Origin: Litsea cubeba
Taxonomy: Eukaryota > Streptophyta > Magnoliopsida > Laurales > Lauraceae
Length of the DNA: 64,000 nucleotides
Assembly (NCBI GenBank): GCA_012931725.1
Contig: CM022949.1
Coordinates: forward strand, 1,927,439 to 1,991,438
Direction of reading: 5' to 3'
Numbering within the stretch: the stretch's first letter is position 1; the number at the start of each line of letters is the position of its first letter. The notes under the pieces are model-generated. The model was not told where the DNA came from, searched no databases, and was given only the letters and a program-made list of their open reading frames with translations. Below are positions 54,901 through 64,000 of the stretch, one piece after another. A program made the translations under genes and the position numbers.

Positions 54901-57379
54901 ACAATCATGGAAATTCCGGCCTCCATATATTGATATGTAAAATCAACGAAATCTGATCTATTAGCTGTTATCGACATATCTCCTACTACTGCATCAAATT
55001 CCTGCAAAATTGATGATATTGGTGAGAAGTTATTGAAGGCTTCACTTCACTAAAGAGACTTAAAGCCCCACAAGCACGTGATCTAGATCATTCAACTAAT
55101 GAACAAACTTATTGTAATTGAATTGGAGAGCATAACTTACATTGAGATACACTTTAGAAATAAGTGAATCATAGTATCCTGGAGAATCATAGATAGCAGG
55201 AGCGCTTGCATTGTCTTCATATGGGATAAAGTCGTATGAGATGTCATATGGCAATAGTTTAATTACTTCTCTGAACACGTCAATGGGGAAACCCGTCGCA
55301 TTTGGCTGGTTGTCTGTTGATCCTTCCACATTCATGAACTCATAGAATCCATTTTTTCTAGGGACGCCAATCTTCAGTTTCTTATTAATCGACTGATTGC
55401 TGGATTGATCTATACTGGCAGCCACGGTTGATCCTCGCTGCCAAAAAACGCCTACAACATCTTCCATGTTAATTCAAAAACGTCTGTCAAAGAGAACTAA
55501 TAGCAAGTTAAAATTTATAGTGTTTGGAGAGTTCCATGTCAAGGTTTCCAATTATGACATTCAAAACAAAGTGTACTTGGATTTACTGTAAATTGCAATT
55601 GGATACTCGAGGCAATTCCAATGTTTTGAAATTGCTTTATATGGAATTCCATTCTACTTAATACCCACCCTGAGATTTGAACATAAGATTCTTTCTATGG
55701 AGATTGAGAAAAGGTCTCTCATCTGAGCTAAATAGAAGAACACCCAAATGCACTAAAGAGCTTATTAGCATTGATCTCCATGCTTCTAATCTTTCCTCGG
55801 ATATTTACTGGAAACTATTTCTACTTCCTCTAAAGTCAATTCAGTCATTTCACAGAATGAATTGGTATAAAGCCCTAATTTGACAGCAATCCAACTTTTA
55901 TTCACAGTTGGATTGATATCACGAGAAAAGAATGTCTCTAAAACCGTTAAAATTTGGAGTTATAGGTCAAGAGGTTATGATGAATAAAATAAAATTAAAA
56001 AATTTCACATAGGTAGATCCCATCTGGATTATTCCATATAGAAACATTCCATGGTTGTCATACACCATAGTAGACACCACTTTTTTAAATAATATCATAT
56101 TTATTTATTTATTTCAAATAATATCATAAGTTGTGGACATATGATAAATTTATCACATATCTATGAAACCCTGATCATATTCAAATAATATCATATTTAT
56201 TTACTTTAAAAAAAAAAAACCCTCTGCAATCATTGATTAGATGAGAGAACATGGTCTGTCCTTAGAAAGACCCTTCAGATAAAAAAAAAAAAAAAAAAAA
56301 ACTTCAGATAAATGAAGATGGGGAGATGGGACCCGCAGACACAAACTCAGGGCCTATGGATGGATGGAATCATGGAAGGACCATGTATAAACTCTTATAT
56401 GATGTCTAGAAACAGTAGTGTAACACAAGATGAGAGAGCATGGTCCATCCATAGAAAGACTCTTCAGATAAAACTTCAGATAAATGAAGCTGCAGGAGTG
56501 GTGAACTGGGGGCCACAGACACAAACTCATGGCCCATGGATGGATAGAAGGACCATATATAAATTCATATATGATTTATAGAATGGGAGTTCTATTGGCA
56601 CCACAAATCTTCCTCTCCCCGTCACACTAGAAGACAAAAAAAGATAAGTTTTTCCTAAACTCCCCTCCTCCCTCCTCCTCCCTTCCTCCCTCTCCCACCC
56701 TCCGGCCAGCCGGCCGGTCTCCCTCCCCCCTCTCCCTCTTTCTTCCTCCCTCCTCTTCTATTTTATTTCCCTCTCTCCCTTCCACTTCTTCCTTCTCCTT
56801 CCCTCCCCTACTCTTCCGGCAGGGAGGGGGAGGGGGAGGGGGAGGGAGAAGAAGAGTAGGGGAGGAAGGAGAGGGAAGAAGATGAAGGGAGAAGAGGGAA
56901 AGACAATAGAACGGGAGGGAGGAAGGAAGAGTGAGAGGGGGGAGGGAGATTGGCCAGCCGGCCAAGGCTCCCTCCCCACCGGTGACGGGGGGTAGTTTAG
57001 GAAAAAAAAATTTAGTGGAGAGAGATACTTTTGAGGTGCCAAGGGAACCTCCCTATATAGAAACAGTAATTTAACACCAGTCTGTGTCCTACCAAAGAAG
57101 GGGAGAAAAACCTCCAGTCTTACTGTCTGAGAGAATCATACCTGAAGATGCTGCTTCATCAATTCTCTTCTGAGAATTACATGGAGTGTTTGGTGTCTGT
57201 GGTCGACGGGAGGGGTCTGCATAGTACTGATGTAGTGCCATTGACATACAAGAACTGTTGACAGCATCCAAAACATCAACGGCCACAGATGCATCTGTAG
57301 CTGCTGCCTCTGCTCCAGTTGCCCACCTCATCACACACAAAAACAGGAACAAGATCCAGTTCAATTGAAGGTCCTTCAT
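51907..57379 (-). CDS. GLR: GLR-C: glutamate receptor-like channel lacking the amino-terminal domain
   Basis: Exons: 57379-57142 (238 bp, signal peptide; GLR-D-like), about 55467-55141, 55001-54689 (313 bp), 54594-54188 (407 bp), 52404-51907. The last four are in phase and open. From ATG 55467 they give about 514 residues. Exon 2 starts with a scrap of the amino-terminal domain ('DVVGVFWQRGS'), then S1 (LKIGVPRKNGFYEF). M1, the pore loop (VLYFSFSILVFAN) and M3 (TSYGANLTSMLTVERLQPTI) are close to the family consensus, unlike A and B. S2 has 'IVDEIPYIKVFL', and M4 is near residue 400. Joining exon 1 (phase 1) needs an acceptor: the CAG near 55485 leads to a stop, and only a weak AAG at 55463 keeps phase. 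So either exon 1 is spliced weakly, or translation starts at 55467 without a signal peptide. Introns carry a LINE tail and a foldback element. Confidence 0.8.
52600..53182 (+). pseudogene. 5'-truncated LINE 3' end with RNase H domain
   Basis: In the last intron of GLR-C, opposite strand. 'KFNVDE' (with a stop directly after), 'KNVGVKNSNEAEVWAVSEALRIYC' and 'SLIVESDSFNVVSW' match the plant LINE RNase H (RVT_3) layout with its D, E and D. A shifted 'RSADGMEDTL' tail follows. The unit ends in an A-run near 53175-53182, as retroposed LINE ends do. Stops and a frameshift make it dead. Confidence 0.75.
53821..54075. mobile_element. hAT-type MITE with duplicated left end
   Basis: CAGGGACGGACCC at about 53937 pairs with GGTCCGCCCCTG near 54063-54075. 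Flanks 'ctaacaat' and 'ataacagt' may be a decayed 8-bp target duplication. The left end plus flank ('gcgtagaccttag', 'catatcaagcctaacaatcaggg') is repeated about 68 bp earlier. Confidence 0.65.
55468..56129. other. Intron 1 of GLR-C, unrecognised part
   Basis: AT-rich with no domain-bearing frame. In particular, no exon for the missing amino-terminal domain is seen between exon 2 and exon 1. Confidence 0.5.
56587..57052. mobile_element. Foldback element with pyrimidine and purine arms
   Basis: The left end 'gggagttctattggcacc' and the right end (read inward) 'gggaggttcccttggcacc' are inverted repeats. The left half is a long C/T tract, the right half a long G/A tract, and both carry 'ggccagccggcc'. 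TATAGAA occurs just outside both ends. The matching site of copy 1 (near 3275) has no insert. Non-coding: low-complexity frames on both strands are artefacts. Confidence 0.75.
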
Positions 57380-57929
57380 CTCTCTTCCTCCGTTGTTAAG
57401 CTTGTTGTTTCATTACAGATTCTTTCATGCAATAAATATATGGCAATATGAAGGCAATGCTTTGAGAGGGTCAAAGTCAACATTTAGACTTTATCCAGCC
57501 CCAGTCATAATTTTCAAGTTCCAAGTGACCCCAGTGTTCTCTTTGGAAAAAATTAAAACAAGGTCTGATTAGTGTTGGGCCCACCTGGATGCATTTTAAG
57601 CACATGTAGATGGATCAGAAGGTAAATATCAGTCTAACATATCATCCAAACCCTTGATTTTTATGGCCTTAAAACTCAATGGTTTTGTTAATTAATGAAT
57701 CTTTTTATTGTGACCTAATCCAATGGTACTGGTTAATGGATGTGTAGGTGACAAAGTAGGATCAGTGCTAAATCACATGGTTAGCTGTGCATCGAAGGGT
57801 TTAAATTGATCGTGGTGGGCCCTATTGAAGGACATAGAAAAGGTTTGACTTTGTAAAAGTCAGTCTTGGGTTGCAATTCTTGTATGAGGCCTTTGAACAT
57901 GTCAGTTAGGTAGGAAAGAAAGAAGGAAA

Positions 57930-57931
57930 AC

Positions 57932-57968
<37 letters not shown>

Positions 57969-57969
57969 T
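57930..57969. repeat. Poly-C run of about 37 bases, then CT-rich repeat
   Basis: Homopolymer followed by 'ctctctcgctctctctctctcc'. It lies about 550 bp upstream of GLR-C exon 1. The length is likely unreliable. Confidence 0.9.
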
Positions 57970-58550
57970 GCTCTCTCGCTCTCTCTCTCTCCAAGTGATA
58001 ATAAGGAGGAAGGTAAGAAGGAGAAAGGTACACAAGGGATCAAGAAGACATTATCTCTCATGTAGTACAAGTAAAAGAAGATACATCTTGCACTCCACGA
58101 AAGGAGTTATATATACCACCATAGTCCATAGAGATTCTATCATTGACTTTGATCAACTTGTTAATTATTGGTATGTGATATAGACCTGGTATCACAAAAG
58201 TTTCTTCAATGACCATAGAACATGAACGGTTTGAATTTCCACTGGGTGGAATTATAATTCTTTGTTAGGCATTTGCTGAGAAGTTTCCACACAACCAATT
58301 GTCTCTTCTAATAATATTTACAAGTAACCACCTCTATTTTCATTTTTTTACATACAGTCACCTATTCTCTCCTAACGATATGGACCAACCACCTTTTTTT
58401 TTTTTTCTAGAGAGACAAAAATGACATTACCATAAACCAGTTGGTAATAAACTTCTTCTTCCATTTTTTTCCTCTTATCAGTAAACTTGGTGTTTGATGA
58501 TGATTAATTAGAATAACTCAAATTGAAATAATTAATGAATTGCCGCCCTT

Positions 58551-60699
58551 TCCCTTGAATAACTACTGGCGCCAAGGTATTTCTACCACATGCTAAATTT
58601 AAATAACTGTGAAGGCAACCTGTAGTTGAAGGGTACTTTTGCCCTTCAAAGGAACTTTCTCCAACCATAGACAACTAAATGGTGATTGCAACTGTTGTAC
58701 GCGTGCGTGCCCAAGTGTGAATGACTACGATTGATTAATCATGCCACCCAAGAGAAAGAGAGACAAGGATTTTATATGGTTCGGCAAAACTCCCTACGTC
58801 CTCAATAAGAGAGCATAGTAGCACATCTTGACTCTATTCAGATGACCAAAATACCCATGACCCTGAAACCGGTCCAATGGACCACTCCGATAAACCAAAA
58901 TGCAAGACATAAAACCGACAGTAACTAATTCCTCTTTGAGTTTTTATTCTGCAACTAGAATAAAGCAATGGATCATCACTGTAAATCTATCTTTGGGTGG
59001 ATAAACAACATGTAAATTATTGCCTTTCATAATTAATTTGTCTATATTAACAAATGTGATATAAATTAAAAATATCACACCTTTGGGTGTAAATCAATTA
59101 AAAGTTTATATCATATTGATAAACTTGTCAAATTCCGATTTTGAACCGTTGGTTGATGATCTCACCTTTAAATAAACCTCAATTAATAAAATCGCAACCT
59201 TTAATTAAGTGTTGTCATAATCACTCAAATAAAGGTGATTCCTTAAACTCAATTAAAGAGATTATTCATTTTTCATAACTAGGTAGCTTTGGTGGCTAAC
59301 AAGCTACTAAAAGTTAATTTCTAATTGATACATATGATAACACTTAATTTATTATTTGGTTGCCAAATAAAAACATGACCAACTAATTGGCGAAAACCTT
59401 GATTACACCAAATGAGTGTAATAGAATTTCATTTGACATGCCACCCCTACACTTCAAACTTGTCATATGTCTACGGTCTACCATTGCTTTTAAACTCGAA
59501 AATTTGTAATTGACTCAGAAGGTTCACCACCAAGTCAATGACTCAGGTGAGTCAGAGTGCTCAATTGTACCCAGACTCATTTGACTTATCCAACCCGGCG
59601 ATCCGATCAGTTTCAGTTTTGTTGACTGGCCTATCTATTTGGTTCCGGTTGTATTTTAGAAATGAATGAGCATCTTCTATTAACATGTGATTCTAAATCA
59701 GTAGAAACTAAAATCGAACCGGCCCAGTCAGCAACTCTAAAAGTGGGTCAGCCCAGCTATGATCTAATATTACGTATGTGAGTTCCTATTACTTCGCATG
59801 TGTAAAACTCTCAGGGACCAGCCTCTTAGAAGGGATACCAAAAGAAAATAATGCTATGTAAAAGAAAATTGACAGAAGAATGAAATAGTGAGGATGTCCT
59901 CCACTGTTCCAAAAGTTAGGACTTGGGTTTAGGATTTATTGCATGCTAAAATCGCCTTGGACACAAACAGAGCTACACAATTAAGAGTTCCTTTGACTAT
60001 CATCATGACCTGTTTTCTTGAAGTAGGGTTCTTGAAAGTTGAAACCATGTGAATATTTAGATAAAAAAGAGTCAAACCTATGGGCCCATTCTGGTCTTTG
60101 TAAACTCGGTTCACATGGAAACGAGGGCTTCTCAAACCATATAGGCCCAGCCCAAATTTTATGCTTATCCGGGGAGGACAACATGCACTCTGGCTTGGCT
60201 CGCCCCAAGTTTCTTGCAGTTAAACTGAAGTGATCAGTTACAGAGTGTAGGTTAGACAGGCTAGCGTTTAACCCAAGCTTAACTCTTTTCTACGAACAAA
60301 GATAGCCCCAGCTAGTCTATGGGCCTGAAGGTGTTGAAAGAGGGTTGCTGTTTGGTGAGCTTAAATGGGCCAAAGGGACTGAGGCAATGGGATGATTAGA
60401 GAAGCCCATATCCATTTCTTTTTTCTTTTCTTTTTTCAACCCTGAGAAAAACAGCAACAATTGTCGTTCCAATTGGACTGGGTCATTCCAACCACAACCC
60501 AATTTGAGCTAGACACAGGTCGGGCCTTGGCCTCAAAAGGATGCTTGAACCAGCCCAAAGATTTGGCTCTGGGATGCTTGAACTAGCTCCTCCTGAACCG
60601 CACTTTTCCTCTCATTGTTAGTTGATGCATGTCTTCTAATTCATTGCTCCACCTAGAATTGTATCCCCTATCAGTAGAGATCTTTTACCATCTTACCCT
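58551..60699. other. Intergenic region upstream of GLR-C
   Basis: No gene recognised. The phrase 'tttatatggttcggcaaaac' near 58773 resembles LTR sequence seen in plant retroelements, but no matching partner LTR is in the window. Short frames at 59929-60502 have no recognisable content. Confidence 0.45.
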
Positions 60700-61795
60700 C
60701 TGTAAGTGCCTAAAAATTAAGGACTTTAATGCAGGGATTAGGATCCCTGACTCGGATGATTTGGATGAAGTTTGCTGTGACTCCGACTGGACCTGAAAAG
60801 GAAGAGAGGGGAGGAGCGTCAAAGGACCCTGGCTGCAGGCAGCGCAAGGCTCTCCGATGCTTAAGTTAGTGCAATGAACGAACAGGGAGAAGGAGAGGAA
60901 ATTGCAGAGGGATAGTGTGTATAATGGGTTGCATACCTTGGTATGGAAGTGGATGTGCTATTTATAGGCGATGGGGTTGACCTTTGCGGGCGAGTTCCAA
61001 GACTGGGCCGGCCACTCGAGTGGCTATGTCCATTCAGCCCATAACGCATTAAATGCCGGCCCATGCCTCATTAAATGCTAGGCTTGCTGGGTCAGGCGGC
61101 GATGCTGACTTTTGGGCCAGGTCCCATCAGGCCTGGCCTGGAGCCATGCCCTGGGGGCGCACGTGTCCTGCACGCCGTTTTGTCAGTAATGATAGACTGC
61201 AGGGCATGCCTTGGCGTGCGCTGCTGTCCTGTCGCTGGTCCCATCAACCCGTCAATCATTTGTACTGCCGGGCCTCAGTGCCGCAGTCGGCCGGACCTGA
61301 CTGCGGGAACTCCCACCGCGGCAAATGCCGCGATCCTGTAGCCGCAGTCCGCCCCGGCTAGAGGTGGCATTATCATTCTATCTTGAGGGCATATTAGCGT
61401 TGGTCTCGGCTTAGTAAAAATACCCCCACACAATTGCCCCCCAGTCTTCCGAGCTCTTAAGGGTATCACAACTCTTTGAGGTCGGGAGCTGAGTAGGTCT
61501 TGCCGAGATGCAACGTGGCGCGGTACTCCGATGAATCCGCTCTCGGGCTCGGGGAAGCTCAAACGCCTCCTGTCTCTTGGGATTCTACCGCCATTTTGGC
61601 GGTTGGGGCCTTTACTCTTATCCGCAGTCGCCTCCGTACCCGAGGCATTAAATGGCGCCCGGGAATCGAGCTGACGCTTCCACGCGTCCTTCTTTGCTTG
61701 GTTGGCCCGTCGTTTCGCGGCGGCGCGTGCAGTGAAAAGACGCGCCCCTTTTGAAATTCGAAGAGGCGCCATGATTAGGCGCCCAATTTTTTGCT
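60700..61795 (+). other. GC-rich upstream region of the Transposase_28-like gene
   Basis: Base composition shifts from AT-rich to GC-rich here. No recognisable coding sequence; frames such as 61275-61772 on the minus strand are composition artefacts. It may be LTR or transposon leader sequence; no boundary was found. Confidence 0.45.
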
Positions 61796-61801
61796 TATAA
61801 G
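61796..61801 (+). promoter_or_regulatory. Probable TATA box
   Basis: TATAAG within 'ttgcttataagtagg', followed by a pyrimidine-rich leader. 343 bp upstream of the ATG at 62139. Confidence 0.45.
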
Positions 61802-61973
61802 TAGGGGGTCGTCCTTCCTTCTTCCCCCTTTACTCGCATTCCATTTCTTTTTGCTTCCTTCTTCCTTTTTGCTTTCTTCCTCTGTTTCTGTCGAATCGAA
61901 GGAAGCTGCAGCAGAGGTCTCGTGGATCCTGAAAGAGGTGCCGCCAGGATCCCGTTGCGCTTCCTTTCCTTCC

Positions 61974-62122
61974 GTAAGTCTCTTTCTTCTTCTCTCTGTT
62001 CTTTTCTGCTCTTTGCTGTTTCGTTCGATTTCAATCTGTTCTCTAAGTTCCAGTTCTATCTTTTAGCCTCTGTCTAGGGTTTCCTTTCGCCTGTTTTAGC
62101 GAATTTTCCCCTTTCATTTCAG
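61974..62122 (+). other. Probable 5'-UTR intron
   Basis: Donor TTCC|GTAAGT at 61974 and acceptor TTTCATTTCAG ending at 62122, with a T-rich interior. It leaves a short leader before ATG 62139. Confidence 0.45.
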
Positions 62123-62138
62123 CGTTCACCCTTGTGAG

Positions 62139-64000
62139 ATGGGCATCTTTAGTCACTGGATAGAGTCTGAGAGGGGATTGGCCGATCTCAGGGCCAGATA
62201 CAATATCCCCGAGGGGGTTCAGGTTATGGCGGCCCCACTGGTCGCCGATATCCTTGGAGATTTCTACAATGGCTGGATGCCGTTCCCTTTAGTTGCCGTA
62301 ATCGAGGGCGGGGTTAGGTTTCCCCTCCGCCCTCTGCTCAGGGAGTGCCTTAGGGCATGGAACCTATGTCCCTGCCAGCTGATGCCCAACAGCTTCAAGA
62401 TCATAATGGGCACGGATGCCCTTAACGCGATCCTGGGCATCGGTCTTGGCGTTCATGATATCGAGGATACCTACGATATCTGCAAGTCCGGGAAGGACAT
62501 GTACTACCTCCGCATCAAGCCGGGTAGGAGGCCGTTTGTGCAAGCCCTGGAGGATTCCAATAAATACGCTGGAGACGACCGCTTGATGGTCACGGGTGGC
62601 TGGGAGTTCGGCGATGACGAGTCCATCGCGGAAAGACACTTCAGGATTCCTCGCCACTACGGCACCCCTCCAAGTAATTACAGCCCCAACGTGCTTTTCG
62701 ACCTTTTTCGCTTTTCCGCACTGCCGGACTGATGCCTTTCGTTTGCCCCGCAGGTGTTCGTCAGAGGAAAGCGGCTGCTTCCCGGGACGGCTGGAAGCTG
62801 AACAAGGCTTGGATCCGCGCCTTGGAGAATTACCACGGCCACGGAGATAGATCGGCGTGGAGGTTGCTTGGGTACGAACCCAGGTATCGAGGCTATCGGG
62901 GCAAGAAGCAGACTGCCCACCGCTCTCAGGCCGCGGCGGAGGTAGACGAAGGAGGGAGTGCGCCTCACTCCGGGGGTCGAACCGCGTCAAACTCCGAGGC
63001 ATCGGCATCGGGGTCTGAAGACGACGCCGAGACGATCGGAAGGGTCATCTCATCCTCGGAGAGCGAGCCGGAAGGTGAGATGGACGGGGCCCGCCCGAAG
63101 CCGGTCTTCAAGGACCTCAGGGCCCAGCCCGCTGGGGGGCGAGGCCGCGGCGCGGCTTCCTCTTCTCGCGCGCCTCCTTCCTCGAGCGCGCCTTCATCGT
63201 CCTCGGCACCTCCTCCCTTGCCGACACTGCCGCTGCACCACGCTGCCGGGCCTAGCACATCCGCGGCGGCGACTTCCCCGGCGTCGCGGGGCGAGGACTT
63301 GGCCAGAAAGAGGGTCAGAGTCGAGGGCTCCGCGGGGGAGTCCTCAAGTGGCATGTCAACGCGGGCTACTCCCGCCCTTTGGAGGCCGAGCTTCATGCTG
63401 CAGCAGGGGAGGCCGATGACGGTCGAAGACCGCCTCTCTGGGGGGCCTCTCGTGGTTGCCAGTCTCGGCAGCGCTTGCGCCCTGCCCCGAGACATGGAGA
63501 AGCACAATGAGCTGGATGACATCTCTCTCCTGGCATCGCAGATGAAGGCGAGCCTGAGCGTAAGTTTTTCTAAACTTTTCTTGGTCTTCTTCCTTTCACC
63601 TGTTAGTCATAATTCCCCCTGACTTGGTGATTTTATTTGCAGATTGTGCAGATGGCCCAGGTCTCAGTGTCCAGGGTCCAGAAATTCCATGACGAGCTCA
63701 GGAGGATGCAAGCCAGCTGTGATCAGTACAGGAAGGCCCTGGAGGACGGCAAGGTGAGGGAGAAGGAGTACGAAGAGACTCACCAAGCCCTCTTCTCCGA
63801 GTTCGACAAGACGAAGAGGAGGGAGGCTGAACTGGAGAGAAGGATCGCCGGCTTGGAAAGGCAGAAAGCCGAGCTCGAGTACCGGGTTCAGGCCGAGGTT
63901 GCAAAGGCCTTCCAGGACGGCGTCGACGTGGCGGGCGAGGAGTACTCGGCGCAGGTTGACGATATAAGGGCTTCGTCCTGGGAGATGGGCTGGATGGCGG
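62139..64000 (+). CDS. Putative gypsy-type transposon protein (Transposase_28-like), partial at 3' end
   Basis: Exon 1 62139-62673, intron 62674-62753 (GTAATT...CCGCAG), exon 2 62754-63559, intron 63560-63642 (GTAAGT...TTGCAG), exon 3 from 63643 past the window end. Phases agree (1, then 0). Residues about 15-115 ('ARYNIPEGVQV', 'FPLRPLLRECLRAWNLCPCQ', 'LMPNSFKIIMG') match the plant 'putative gypsy type transposon' family. Next come a basic segment, an acidic Ser-rich stretch, and a Ser/Pro/Ala-rich low-complexity region (about residues 320-380). Exon 3 is a strong coiled coil ('DELRRMQASCDQYRKALEDG' and onward). This family is gag-like and lies in large plant transposons; no biochemical role is established. 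The GC-rich codon use contrasts with the GLR genes. Confidence 0.75.

Larger units (their letters stand above)
56130..58550. repeat. Segmental duplication, copy 2 (5' region of GLR-C)
   Basis: Counterpart of 2990-7400. It lacks the hAT-like, SINE and Harbinger insertions of copy 1 but has its own foldback element (56587-57052) and an internal duplication of about 190 bp (about 56240-56425 and 56430-56585). Confidence 0.85.

Noticed and set aside
56627..57042. Proline/serine and glutamate/arginine-rich frames
   Set aside because: Low-complexity translations of the pyrimidine/purine arms of the foldback element.
57781..58035. Glycine-rich frame
   Set aside because: Produced by the poly-C run and CT repeat on the opposite strand.
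61275..61772. 165-residue minus-strand frame in the GC-rich leader
   Set aside because: High GC lowers stop frequency; no conserved motif, and it opposes the promoter of the plus-strand gene.
62364..63522. Long minus-strand frames (62364-63008, 62965-63522)
   Set aside because: Shadows of the GC-rich plus-strand gene, with no recognisable domain and no agreement with its splice signals.

Overview
This is plant nuclear DNA, almost certainly from an angiosperm. The evidence is split genes with GT/AG introns, plant-type glutamate receptor-like (GLR) genes, plant Copia and Gypsy LTR retrotransposons with plant primer-binding sites, PIF/Harbinger and hAT elements, and long AT-rich intergenic stretches. 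The species cannot be fixed from sequence alone. There is no bacterial-style operon, CRISPR array, rRNA or tRNA gene.

The host genes are a minus-strand tandem cluster of GLR genes: GLR-C (about 51.9-57.4 kb), GLR-B (44.7-48.3 kb), GLR-A (33.9-36.8 kb) and an isolated first exon, GLR-D (3.3-3.5 kb), whose remainder would lie beyond the left edge or has been lost. Each of A, B and C has four clean 3' exons with matching sizes and phases. Together these encode ligand-binding lobe S1, M1, pore loop, M3, S2, M4 and a cytosolic tail. All three lack the roughly 400-residue amino-terminal ligand-binding-like domain of ordinary plant GLRs and keep only scraps of it. Homologous 3' flanks (43.15-43.5 kb and 49.8-50.1 kb; 23.1 kb and 44.3 kb) and homologous 5' regions (2.99-7.4 kb and 56.1-58.5 kb) show that the cluster grew by segmental duplication.

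Left part (0-23.9 kb): MITEs, the GLR-D exon, then a pile of insertions. These are a hAT-like element, a SINE, a PIF/Harbinger element with an internal tandem array, a 3.6 kb solo LTR, a gag-only Gypsy element with aged LTRs, and a second Harbinger-type element split by a nested solo LTR. The paralogous copy at 56-58.5 kb supplies empty sites for three of these insertions. Middle (23,885-33,649): a full-length Copia element on the minus strand, SIRE/Maximus-like, with near-identical LTRs, a 5-bp target duplication, many single-base frameshifts in pol, a third 3' ORF, and an array of palindromic CCGATCGATCGG motifs in each LTR. It sits about 200 bp beyond the GLR-A stop codon. A hAT element (37.76-40.35 kb) sits about 30 bp upstream of the GLR-A TATA box. 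The GLR-C introns hold a LINE RNase H tail and a purine/pyrimidine foldback element.

Right end (60.7-64.0 kb): GC-rich sequence with a promoter and a split plus-strand gene of the 'putative gypsy-type transposon' (Transposase_28-like) family. Its C-terminal coiled coil runs off the window.
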